From Verrucomicrobiales bacterium (GTDB lineage: Bacteria > Verrucomicrobiota > Verrucomicrobiia > Verrucomicrobiales > DEV007), in the NCBI GenBank assembly GCA_002698785.1, contig PAAG01000051.1:62001-126000 (forward strand): a stretch of 64,000 nt of DNA. Direction: 5' to 3'. Positions 54,416-62,832 of this stretch are shown one piece after another. How positions within the stretch are numbered: position 1 is the stretch's first letter; each line of letters begins with the position of its first letter. Both the position numbers and the translations under genes were made by a program. The notes under the pieces were generated by a model. That model did not search any database and was not told the DNA's origin. It was given only the letters and a program-made list of their open reading frames with translations.

Positions 54416-55894
54416 CTACCAAAGGCTCGGCGGTTCGGCGCCTGTCTCTTCATTTGTCCGGAGAGGCTTTGCTTCCACCTCTCTGCGCCATGCATCGAGA
54501 GAAGCTCCCATTTGCTTCACCATATCTGTTTCCAACTGCTCCAGATTGTTGTGCTCCTCCGGGTCGGTAGAGAGATTGTATAACTCGTATGCACCATCCT
54601 CGAGATCCTGAATCAATTTGTAATCACCATCTCTCACAGCACTCGCGGGGAAGCCCCCCTGGTTGGCATAGTGAGGGTAGTGAAAGAAGATCGGACCACG
54701 GTCAAACTTGGCGAATGCATTGCGAAGCAGAGGAACAAGACTCTTACCGTCAACGTGCTGATCAGCTTTGGCAGGAAGGCCAGCCATTTCCAACATGGTG
54801 GGGTAAAAATCCGTGCTCACTGCCGGGACAGTGCAACGAGTCCCTCCTGCAGTAATCCCTGGCCAGCGCACGACCATTGGCTCTCGTATTCCACCCTCGT
54901 ACATCCATCCTTTTCCTCCCCGAAGGGGTAGGTTGGATGTGGGATGCCCCTCAGAAGTCGAGAGCCCACCATTGTCTGACATGAAGATAATGGCGGTGCT
55001 GTCGCGCAAGTTGAGTTCATCAAGACGCTGCAATACCCTCCCCACTGCTGTGTCGAGACTTTCTACCATGGCAGCATAGGTTGCGTGATCCTGGCGAATG
55101 CGCACTTTCCGCTCTTCTTCGGTATTCGGCCAGACCTGTCGCTCCCCGCCAACTTCGAAGCTCCCCGACTCATCATCGATTCCGAGCTTTTTCGCCTTCG
55201 CTTTGTATTTATCGATGAGACGTTTGGGTGCCTGTAACGGCGTGTGAACGCTGTAGAAAGATAGATAAAGGAGGAAGGGATCGTCTCCTTTGGAGGCTGA
55301 ATTGAGAAACTTCTCCGATTCTTCTGCCAAACGCCCTGTCAGGAATTCCCCATCTGGACCGGCGGGAAGGTTTTCAACATTTTTGTAGGGTGAGAAATAG
55401 CTACGAGGCAACCCGTTCCCGCCGCCTCCTTTGTTGATGTCAAAGCCCTGATCTTTTGGCTCATGGCCCGAATCCCCGAGGTGCCACTTTCCTGCGAAGA
55501 AAGTTTTGTATCCATTTTCTTTCAACGCCTCGGCCAGGGTTACCTCTTCCAAAGGCATTACGGTTTCGAAATCGGCGGCGTAATATTTTCCATTTCGACG
55601 ACCCGAGAAAAAATTGGTCGTGTCCATCCGGGCTGGATATTTGCCTGTCAGGATACTGGCTCTGGTGGGCGAACAAACCTGGCATGCAGCGTAAAAATCT
55701 GTGAAGACCATGCCGCTCGCAGCAAGACTGTCCAAATTTGGAGTCTCGTAGAAGGTGTCGGGGTTGTTGAATCCGACATCCATGTATCCCAAATCATCTG
55801 CGAGGAAGAAAACGAAATTCAATTTCTCCTGTGCAGCGGTGAACGTCGTGGTGACCAGAAAAGAGCAGGCAAGCAAAAGTGCGTGGAATTTCAT
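54416..55894 (-). CDS. Secreted S1-family sulfatase (arylsulfatase type)
   Basis: 492 residues from the ATG at 55894, which opens a signal peptide ending near FTAAQ. The longer frame adds 49 residues that do not look like a leader. The formylglycine site is Cys74 in CSPTRASILTGKYPARM. Metal ligands appear in FLADDLG and SDNGG, with AGKWHLGD and HTPLQAPK. It probably acts on a sulfated polysaccharide together with the esterase 9 bp downstream. Confidence 0.92.
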   Translation of the reverse strand: MKFHALLLACSFLVTTTFTAAQEKLNFVFFLADDLGYMDVGFNNPDTFYETPNLDSLAASGMVFTDFYAACQVCSPTRASILTGKYPARMDTTNFFSGRRNGKYYAADFETVMPLEEVTLAEALKENGYKTFFAGKWHLGDSGHEPKDQGFDINKGGGGNGLPRSYFSPYKNVENLPAGPDGEFLTGRLAEESEKFLNSASKGDDPFLLYLSFYSVHTPLQAPKRLIDKYKAKAKKLGIDDESGSFEVGGERQVWPNTEEERKVRIRQDHATYAAMVESLDTAVGRVLQRLDELNLRDSTAIIFMSDNGGLSTSEGHPTSNLPLRGGKGWMYEGGIREPMVVRWPGITAGGTRCTVPAVSTDFYPTMLEMAGLPAKADQHVDGKSLVPLLRNAFAKFDRGPIFFHYPHYANQGGFPASAVRDGDYKLIQDLEDGAYELYNLSTDPEEHNNLEQLETDMVKQMGASLDAWRREVEAKPLRTNEETGAEPPSLW

Positions 55895-55984
55895 AGAACA
55901 AGGACAGAATCTCACGATCATCGATCCTGACCAAGCAAAACCGTCCCAGATCCCCTCAATGCGCCTCCCCAGCGACTGTCGCGT

Positions 55985-56013
55985 TTGAAATCTGTGTGAC
56001 TCGGATCTATCAT
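55985..56013 (+). promoter_or_regulatory. Predicted promoter of the Hsp20 gene
   Basis: TTGAAA and TATCAT are spaced by 17 bases. The -10 ends 5 bases before the ATG at 56019, so either the mRNA is leaderless or translation starts at the ATG at 56046. Confidence 0.5.
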
Positions 56014-56018
56014 CTTTT

Positions 56019-56429
56019 ATGTCCCGAAAGGTTCGTCTCACCCGAATGATCGGAAAGACCGGAGATGTGGCTTACGACCTGAGCAATCTTCATTTTTCCG
56101 ACTTCCGCTCTCCTGATGGTTGGCGGCCTGAAATCAATGCCTACCGGTACGATGACCGCATCGAAATATGGGTCGATCTCGCTGGCGTTGAGAAATCAGA
56201 GATCAGTGTCGACGTCCTGCCCGATCGGGTTCGCATTTCTGGAGAGCGAAAGCCTCCGCTCCCGACACGGGATGCATCCAGTCAGTGCCGCCAGGTTTTG
56301 ACGATGGAAATCGAAAGTGGCCGATTCGGTCGCGAAATCGTATTGCCTGTCGAGATTGATCGAAACCGCGTAACTGCAAAGCAAGAAAACGGTCTGCTTT
56401 GGATCGTGCTCCCCATTCTCTCAAAGTGA
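56019..56429 (+). CDS. Small heat-shock protein, Hsp20/alpha-crystallin family
   Basis: 136 residues. The alpha-crystallin domain covers about 37-130 (INAYRYDDRIEIWVDLAGV, VDVLPDRVRISGERK, GRFGREIVLPVEID, AKQENGLLWIVLP). The tail has the I/L-x-I/L-type ending LPIL. It holds unfolding proteins under stress. The predicted promoter is so close that the true start may be Met10 at 56046. lon follows 64 bp downstream, forming a protein quality-control pair. Confidence 0.88.
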   Translation: MSRKVRLTRMIGKTGDVAYDLSNLHFSDFRSPDGWRPEINAYRYDDRIEIWVDLAGVEKSEISVDVLPDRVRISGERKPPLPTRDASSQCRQVLTMEIESGRFGREIVLPVEIDRNRVTAKQENGLLWIVLPILSK

Positions 56430-56493
56430 TCCGATTCACAAAGGCTCTCCCCCGTGCCTATCGGATTTCACTCCTCTTTTGACCCTTTTCTAC

Positions 56494-58902
56494 ATGGAAG
56501 ATTTTGAACAAATGCTGAACGAGTCGTCCGGCGAAATTATCGAGATTTCGTCAGGAAGCCCGGACTCAGAAATGCCAGAGTGGCGCTCGGACCTCCCGGA
56601 GACCCTGCCAATCATGCCGCTTCGTGGCGTCGTCCTTTTTCCTGGGACGGTCGCTCCACTGACAGTAGAGCGCCCGGCCAGCCGCCAATTGCTGGATGAA
56701 CTACTGCCGACCGGTCGGCTGCTAGGCCTTGTCACCCAGAAGGACGCCGAGCTGGACGAACCCGGTGGGAAGGACGTCTACGAGATCGGCGTTCTCGGAA
56801 ATGTCTTGCGGATGGTTCGTCAGAACGATGACCAGACTCTGGTACTGATCCAGATCGTCGAGCGGATTCGGATGAACGAATACGTCGTCGAGAAACCCTA
56901 CCTGAAAGCGAAATTTGAAATCCTTGAGAATCTATTCCCTAAGGACGGAGATATGTGGGAAGCGACTCTTCGCAATCTGCGCGAGTCAGCAGAAGAATTC
57001 ATCGAGCTGAATCCGAACATTCCTGACGAGGCGCGACAGGCGCTCGCAGCAATCGATTCCCCTTCCATTCTGACTGATTTTCTCGCGACCAATTTGAGTC
57101 TGGATCTCCCTCAAAAGCAGAAATTGCTTCAGGAAATTCACGTTGGGAAACGCGCCGAGCAGGTGCAGCAGATCCTGAATAACCAGCTGCACATCGCTGA
57201 ATTACAGCAGAAACTGCGCGCCGATGTAGAAGATGAATTTTCCGACGCCCAACGCCGGGCTTATTTGCGGGAACAGCTCCGGGCGATTCAACGGGAGTTG
57301 GGCGAAGGCGACGGCACAGACGAGCAGGCCGAAGAATTGCGGGATCGTCTCGATGCTGCCAACCTGCCCGAAGTGGCAATGGAACAGGCGGAACGGGAAT
57401 TGAAACGTCTCGAAGTGATTCCCCCGTCCAGCCCAGAACACTCCGTTGTCACCAGTTATCTCGAAACTCTCGCTGAACTTCCCTGGAACAAGCTGAGTGA
57501 GGATCACGATGATCTGAAAGAGGCCCAGGCGATTCTGGACCGTGATCATCACGGCCTGGAAAAAGTGAAGCGACGTCTTATTGAATTCCTTGCTGTGCGG
57601 AAACTCAATCCTCACGGACGCGGGCCGATTCTTTGTCTTTTGGGCCCTCCCGGAGTGGGAAAAACCAGCCTGGGCCGCTCGATTGCCGACGCACTGGGGC
57701 GCGAATTTGCCCGCATCAGCGTGGGCGGCATTCGGGATGAAGCGGAAATACGCGGTCACCGCCGTACTTACATCGGCGCGATGCCAGGGCGATTGATTCA
57801 GGAACTCCGTCGAGTCGGGACGCGCAATCCGGTCATCATGCTGGACGAAGTAGACAAGATCGGAGCAGATTTTCGTGGAGACCCCGCCAGTGCGCTGCTC
57901 GAAGTGCTTGATCCGCGCCAGAATGACAGCTTTGTCGACCGGTATCTCGATGTTCCCTTTGATCTGAGTCAGGTCATTTTTATTGCGACCGCAAACACGA
58001 TCGATCCCGTTCCCGGACCGCTTCGCGACCGGATGGAAGTGATCCATTTACCCGGATATACCGGCGAGGAAAAAATGGAGATCGCTCGGAAGTATTTAGT
58101 GAAGCGCCAGTTGCAGGAGAATGGCCTGAAAGCGAAGCAGTGTCGCTTCAACAAATCTGCGCTTCATCGAATCATCGACGAATACACGAGAGAAGCCGGG
58201 GTCAGGAACCTGGAGAGGGAGATCGGTGGAGTCTGTCGATCTGTGGCAGCAAAAGTGGCAGAGGATCCGACCGTAGAAGTAAAGGTCACTCCTGAGTATG
58301 TGGAGGAAGTTCTTGGACCGCCCCATAACGTCCGCGAGACCAAAATGCGCACGAGCCGCCCGGGTGTTGTGAATGGACTGGCCTACACCCCGGTCGGTGG
58401 GGAAGTTCTGAACATTGAGGCGATTCGCTTTCCGGGCACCGGCAATATCAAGCTGACAGGCCAGATTGGCGATGTCATGAAGGAATCCATGCAGGCAGCT
58501 TGGAGTCTTGTCAGAGAGCGGGCAGACGACATCGGCATTGATCGCGAAGAGTTCGACAAATATGACGTTCACGTGCACGTTCCGGCAGGTGCCGTGCCCA
58601 AAGACGGTCCTTCAGCAGGCTGCGCCATGTATACCGCTCTCGCCTCCCTCTGGAGCGGGAAGAGAGTGAACAAGGACATCGCTATGACGGGCGAGATCAA
58701 TTTGCGAGGATCTGTTCTTCCCATCGGTGGGCTGAAAGAGAAAGCGATCGGTGCAGTTTTGGCAGGAATTAAGACAGTTCTCATTCCGGAACTGAATGCG
58801 AAGGACATTCCTGAAATCCCCGAGTCAGCAAAGAAAAAGCTCAAGATTATCCCCGTGAAAACGGTCGACGAAGTCTTGGAAAAGGCGCTGCTGAAGCGGT
58901 GA
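56494..58902 (+). CDS. lon: ATP-dependent protease Lon
   Basis: Lon degrades damaged and regulatory proteins. The 802-residue product (ATG at 56494, the frame extends to a TTG at 56479) has an N-terminal substrate domain (LPIMPLRGVVLFPG), an AAA+ module with Walker A GPPGVGKT and Walker B VIMLDEVDKIG, and the protease domain with the Ser-Lys dyad: Ser in PKDGPSAG and Lys in GGLKEKAIGA. It is complete and of usual length. It probably shares transcription with Hsp20. Confidence 0.96.
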   Translation: MEDFEQMLNESSGEIIEISSGSPDSEMPEWRSDLPETLPIMPLRGVVLFPGTVAPLTVERPASRQLLDELLPTGRLLGLVTQKDAELDEPGGKDVYEIGVLGNVLRMVRQNDDQTLVLIQIVERIRMNEYVVEKPYLKAKFEILENLFPKDGDMWEATLRNLRESAEEFIELNPNIPDEARQALAAIDSPSILTDFLATNLSLDLPQKQKLLQEIHVGKRAEQVQQILNNQLHIAELQQKLRADVEDEFSDAQRRAYLREQLRAIQRELGEGDGTDEQAEELRDRLDAANLPEVAMEQAERELKRLEVIPPSSPEHSVVTSYLETLAELPWNKLSEDHDDLKEAQAILDRDHHGLEKVKRRLIEFLAVRKLNPHGRGPILCLLGPPGVGKTSLGRSIADALGREFARISVGGIRDEAEIRGHRRTYIGAMPGRLIQELRRVGTRNPVIMLDEVDKIGADFRGDPASALLEVLDPRQNDSFVDRYLDVPFDLSQVIFIATANTIDPVPGPLRDRMEVIHLPGYTGEEKMEIARKYLVKRQLQENGLKAKQCRFNKSALHRIIDEYTREAGVRNLEREIGGVCRSVAAKVAEDPTVEVKVTPEYVEEVLGPPHNVRETKMRTSRPGVVNGLAYTPVGGEVLNIEAIRFPGTGNIKLTGQIGDVMKESMQAAWSLVRERADDIGIDREEFDKYDVHVHVPAGAVPKDGPSAGCAMYTALASLWSGKRVNKDIAMTGEINLRGSVLPIGGLKEKAIGAVLAGIKTVLIPELNAKDIPEIPESAKKKLKIIPVKTVDEVLEKALLKR

Positions 58903-58918
58903 ACGCTTTCGCCTGTTC

Positions 58919-60616
58919 TCAGGATGCCTTGCGAACTGCCTGAATCACCATATTCACTCGGACCCTCCCGCGGAACTCATTGCGATCTATCGTAAAAGCA
59001 ATGTCCCAGGGAGGTTTGGGGAAATCGAGCTTCGACGAATTGAAATAGATTCCGTCCAACTCATAGCCATCCTGCTCGAGACGGAACTTGAGATGGCGGT
59101 CACGTATCAATCGAGGTTGGCGAGTCACACGCACGGCTCGTGACATGAAAAGCGGTTGAGGATTGGCCGCCCCAAAAGGGCGTAACAACTCGTAGCTCTC
59201 CATGAGGTCGAGAGTCAGCTCTTTGAACTGAATTTCTGCATCGATGTAGAGTTTAGGAATCAGGGTATCGCTTTCAACCTGGCCAACAACACTTCGAACG
59301 AAAGACTCTCGAAATTGTTCCAAGTTCTCTTCCTTCACGCTGACGCCTGCAGCCATCTCGTGACCACCGCCCGCCTCGATGCACTCTCGGGATGATTCCA
59401 AAGCCTGGACAAGAGACACACCTGGAATACTCCGTCCGCTTCCTTTTCCTAACCCGTTGTCATCAATGCCGACGACGAAAGTTGGGCGATGGTACTGCTT
59501 GGCGATACGTGAAGCGACGATCCCTACAACTCCGGGATGCCATCCACGCGCGCCCACTACGATTCCATAGCTACGATGCTCGGGAGGCAGGGCGTGGATC
59601 ATTTGTTCTGCCTCTTCTCGAGTTTCGAGTTCGAGGTTCTGGCGGTCGCGATTTTGATGATCGAGTGCCTCGGCCAGTTTTTTCGCACGATCCAAATCCT
59701 CACACAGCAGTAAATCGAGAGAGTCCTCTGCCGTATCGAGGCGACCAGAGGCGTTTAAACGAGGGCCTATCTTAAAACCAACATCGTGGGACCTGGCCGG
59801 GCTTTTTACACCAGCCACTGATTTCAATGCGATCAAACCAGGGTGGATAGTGCGATCCAGCTGCATCAAACCACGCCGTGCGAAAATTCGGTTCTCGGCT
59901 TCGAGCGGCACAATGTCTGCAATCGTCCCGAGGGCAACGATGTCGAGGTAGTCCTTGAGATCAAAATCAGCGAGAGGGCGGATCTTCAGGAGTGCATGAG
60001 CCACTTTGAAAACAACCCCGGCCGTGCAGAGATAATGAAATTCGTCTCCCAGTTTCGGATTCACTAGCGCCACGCATTCTGCGGTGCCTTCAACTGCTGG
60101 TTCGTGGTGATCGAGAATAATCAGATCTACCCCTTTCTCTTTGAGAAGTTTTGCCTCCTCACAAGAATTCGTTCCGCAATCGGCAGCAATCAGCAGATCA
60201 GGGAGACTTCCAGCCATGCTGTTCTCAATGCCCAACACGCTGAGTCCATATCCTTCCTCAAGCCGTGTCGGAAGGAACCGCCTCGGTTTGAGACCGTATG
60301 CGCTCAACACGCGATCCAGCAGTGCAATGGAACTGACACCGTCAACATCGTAGTCTCCGTAGAGAACAACCGATTGATTTCCATCCACCGCTTCGAAGAT
60401 TCGAAGGGCAGCTTTTTCCACTCCAGGGAGGCTGAAAGGATCCCGTAAATCCTTCAATCGAGGATACAAAAACTGCTCGAACTTTTCGTGGGATTCATAG
60501 CCTCTTTGCAGGGCAAGGGACACCACCGCCGGCGCGAGACCGAACTCGCGGGCGTACTCCTGAACCAGTCCCGGGTCCGGAGAGGGGGATAAGACCCATT
60601 TCTGCTTTGCTGGCAT
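58919..60616 (-). CDS. recJ: Single-stranded-DNA-specific exonuclease RecJ
   Basis: RecJ is a 5'-3' ssDNA exonuclease in recombination and mismatch repair. The 565-residue product shows the DHH-family motifs: YGDYDVDGVSS, ADCGTN, LDHHEP, then GTIADIVPL and GPRLNASGRLD, and the DHHA1 motif GGGHEMAAG. The OB-fold part is at the C-terminus. Gene end and lon end converge with a 16-bp gap and no clear terminator. Confidence 0.95.
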   Translation of the reverse strand: MPAKQKWVLSPSPDPGLVQEYAREFGLAPAVVSLALQRGYESHEKFEQFLYPRLKDLRDPFSLPGVEKAALRIFEAVDGNQSVVLYGDYDVDGVSSIALLDRVLSAYGLKPRRFLPTRLEEGYGLSVLGIENSMAGSLPDLLIAADCGTNSCEEAKLLKEKGVDLIILDHHEPAVEGTAECVALVNPKLGDEFHYLCTAGVVFKVAHALLKIRPLADFDLKDYLDIVALGTIADIVPLEAENRIFARRGLMQLDRTIHPGLIALKSVAGVKSPARSHDVGFKIGPRLNASGRLDTAEDSLDLLLCEDLDRAKKLAEALDHQNRDRQNLELETREEAEQMIHALPPEHRSYGIVVGARGWHPGVVGIVASRIAKQYHRPTFVVGIDDNGLGKGSGRSIPGVSLVQALESSRECIEAGGGHEMAAGVSVKEENLEQFRESFVRSVVGQVESDTLIPKLYIDAEIQFKELTLDLMESYELLRPFGAANPQPLFMSRAVRVTRQPRLIRDRHLKFRLEQDGYELDGIYFNSSKLDFPKPPWDIAFTIDRNEFRGRVRVNMVIQAVRKAS

Positions 60617-60782
60617 TTACGCACTCTAGGGGATTGCGCCCCCGTGTAAAGACACCGCTGAAAATCAGGGCGAAATACCTAACCAGCAGACCTTTCCAAA
60701 ACACTTTTTCGAAAAGATCAAATATTTTTTTGACTTTTTTCAATCAGGAAACCAGCCGGTTCGATTCCCTTGATAGAAACCG

Positions 60783-60807
60783 GGCGGTCACTGCTCAGCA
60801 AACCGCC
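60783..60807 (+). other. Leader hairpin before the small secreted protein gene
   Basis: GGCGGT and ACCGCC pair, and inside them TGC and GCA pair around TCA. The hairpin ends 28 bases before the ATG at 60836. It may stabilise the mRNA or control translation. Confidence 0.45.
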
Positions 60808-60835
60808 GCTACTTAATCAACAACCAAGCAATAAC

Positions 60836-61102
60836 ATGAAAAAAATCACACTCTCAATCATCATCGCCGTCGCAGCCCTGTTCGCAGGAGTAAACGTTGA
60901 AGCCGGTCAGTGCTACCGCCCTTCCTACAACAAGTGCCACGTTTACAAAGTGCACACCTGCGAAATCAATCGCTGCTACCACTGGAAAACAGGCTACGAC
61001 CACTGCGGACACTCTTACCGTTACCGCGTTGTAGTGGTGACCTACAAGACCACTTACTCGAACGGAACTTACAACACCTACACGAAGACGTTCCGCGCAT
61101 AA
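60836..61102 (+). CDS. Small secreted Cys/His/Tyr-rich protein
   Basis: 88 residues. I start at the ATG at 60836, because it gives a clean signal peptide (MKKITLSIIIAVAALFAG, cleavage expected near VEA-GQ). The mature 65 residues hold 5 Cys, 5 His and a very high share of Tyr and Thr: KCHVYK, HTCEINRCYHW, YDHCGHSY. They end in a Tyr/Thr-rich strand region. I do not recognise the family. A strong terminator 36 bp downstream, a leader hairpin and a standalone position suggest an abundant single-gene transcript. Metal binding or disulfide-linked envelope function is inferred from composition only. Confidence 0.75.
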   Translation: MKKITLSIIIAVAALFAGVNVEAGQCYRPSYNKCHVYKVHTCEINRCYHWKTGYDHCGHSYRYRVVVVTYKTTYSNGTYNTYTKTFRA

Positions 61103-61137
61103 TCCACCCTTTCATACAACACCAGGGGAAACAACGA

Positions 61138-61175
61138 GCGACCGGATGGGGAAACCTGTCCGGTCGCTTCATTTT
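61138..61175 (+). terminator. Strong intrinsic terminator after the small secreted protein gene
   Basis: GCGACCGGA pairs perfectly with TCCGGTCGC around a 12-base loop and is followed by TTCATTTT. It separates the small gene from the next sulfatase gene. Confidence 0.88.
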
Positions 61176-61176
61176 G

Positions 61177-61205
61177 TTGGCAAGCGCCGGGGAATCGGAT
61201 ACAAC
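61177..61205 (+). promoter_or_regulatory. Possible promoter of the third sulfatase gene
   Basis: TTGGCA and TACAAC are 17 bases apart. The -10 ends 13 bases before the ATG, so the leader would be only about 6-7 nt. Confidence 0.42.
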
Positions 61206-61218
61206 GCACTTCCCCGAA

Positions 61219-62826
61219 ATGAGAAATCTCCTATTTACACTCCTCCTCTTGGCCTTTGCCACCGTCACTGCGGCGGAAAAGCCAAACATCTTGCTCATCG
61301 TTGCAGATGACCTTGGGTTCAGCGATCTGGGATGCTACGGAGGAGAAATCGATACTCCCAACCTCGATTCCCTTGCTGAAGGCGGAGTTCGGTTGACACA
61401 GTTTTACAACACAGGCCGTTGCTGCCCTTCCCGTGCCAGCATACTAACCGGCCAGTATCCACACCGGGTAGGACTCGGGCATATGACACAGGATATCGGT
61501 CGCCCGGGGTATCGCGGCCGGGTTTCCGATGAAGCTACAACCATCGCACAGGCTCTGCAGCCAGGGGGATATCGTAGCTTTATCGCTGGCAAATGGCATC
61601 TCGGAACAGAGGATCCCACACAACATGGCTTTGAGGAATTCTATGGAACACTCGTCAGTGCCAAACGGTTCTTCGATCCAGACCACCTCCTTCGGCTACC
61701 AGAAGGCCGGACACCACGGAAATATCCAGAGGGAGAATTCTATGCAACTGATGCAGTAACCGATCATGCTCTCGACTTTCTGGACTTGGCTCGCGAGACA
61801 CCTGAAAACCCCTGGTTTCTCTATCTCGCGTATCATGCTCCCCATTTTCCTCTCCATGCCCCTAAAGAGGAGATCGCGAAATATGCCGACCGGTACGAGG
61901 GCGGGTGGGACAAATTACGGAAGGAACGCCTATCCCGAATGAAAGAAATGGGAATCGTTCCCGAGTCCACCGAACTCACTCCTCGGTCCCCCTATTGGAA
62001 CTACGGCGAAACAGAGACGGGAACTAATCCGGCTTGGAATTCACTCCCAGACGATCGAAGACTCGATCTTGCGCGCCGCATGGCGATCTATGCCGCAATG
62101 GTCGACCGGATGGATCAGCAGATCGGTCGAGTGATCGAAGACTTGAAAGAAAAGGGAGAATTCGAGAACACCCTGATTTTCTTTACATCGGACAATGGCG
62201 CTTGTGCCGAATGGGACCCTCGCGGATTCGACATCGTATCGAGTAACCAGAACATTCTCCATACAGGTGGCGAGATCGAGAAAATGGGAGAACCCGGCAC
62301 CTTTCACAGCTTTGGATCGGGATGGGCCAACGCAGCAAACACTCCCTGGCGTCTCTACAAGCACTTCAACCACGAAGGCGGTATCGCCTCACCGCTGATT
62401 GTCCACTTTGGTGATCATTTGGCTGAGCATGCTGGCGATATCGACTCTAAGCCTGCCCACATCATCGACTTTTTACCCACCATTCTTGCGACTGCGGATA
62501 CTGCATATACGGGATCGATGGAATTACCCGGAGAGAATCTCGGACTGCGACTCACGGGTGAAGACACAGAAAAACGAACACTTTTCTTCGAGCACGAAGG
62601 TCACCGTGCCGTTCGCCAGGGAAAGTGGAAACTGGTCGCGCTCGATGACTCTCCCTGGGAACTCTACAATATGAGCGAAGATCGGACCGAGCTGAATAAC
62701 CTTTCCGAGCAGCATCCTGACCTTGTTAAGAGCCTTTCCGATGAATGGGACGAGTGGGCGAAAGTAAACCTCGTCACTCCATTGCCGCAAGACCTACAAG
62801 TCGACTATCTGAAACCGAAAAGATAG
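61219..62826 (+). CDS. Secreted S1-family sulfatase (arylsulfatase type)
   Basis: 535 residues from the ATG at 61219, with a signal peptide ending in TAAE. The frame continues upstream through the terminator and the small gene, which is not coding in this frame. The formylglycine site is Cys68 in RCCPSRASILTGQYPHR. Ca ligands are in VADDLG and TSDNGAC. The motifs AGKWHLGTED and the HGFEEFYG region are standard. It would remove sulfate from a polysaccharide or small sulfate ester outside the cytoplasm. It converges with the OpcA-like gene with a 6-bp gap. Confidence 0.92.
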   Translation: MRNLLFTLLLLAFATVTAAEKPNILLIVADDLGFSDLGCYGGEIDTPNLDSLAEGGVRLTQFYNTGRCCPSRASILTGQYPHRVGLGHMTQDIGRPGYRGRVSDEATTIAQALQPGGYRSFIAGKWHLGTEDPTQHGFEEFYGTLVSAKRFFDPDHLLRLPEGRTPRKYPEGEFYATDAVTDHALDFLDLARETPENPWFLYLAYHAPHFPLHAPKEEIAKYADRYEGGWDKLRKERLSRMKEMGIVPESTELTPRSPYWNYGETETGTNPAWNSLPDDRRLDLARRMAIYAAMVDRMDQQIGRVIEDLKEKGEFENTLIFFTSDNGACAEWDPRGFDIVSSNQNILHTGGEIEKMGEPGTFHSFGSGWANAANTPWRLYKHFNHEGGIASPLIVHFGDHLAEHAGDIDSKPAHIIDFLPTILATADTAYTGSMELPGENLGLRLTGEDTEKRTLFFEHEGHRAVRQGKWKLVALDDSPWELYNMSEDRTELNNLSEQHPDLVKSLSDEWDEWAKVNLVTPLPQDLQVDYLKPKR

Positions 62827-62832
62827 CTGCTG

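Noticed and set aside
57202-58047. 281-codon minus-strand frame inside lon
   Set aside because: It is antisense to the AAA+ module of Lon and shows no domain.
60700-60745. AT-rich stretch with a CTTTTTCGAAAAG palindrome upstream of the small secreted protein
   Set aside because: The palindrome is short and AT-rich, and no promoter of proper spacing could be fitted, so it is not reported as a regulatory site.
60910-61218. 103-residue N-terminal extension of the third sulfatase
   Set aside because: It would read through the small secreted protein gene in another frame and through a strong terminator. The ATG at 61219 gives a proper signal peptide.
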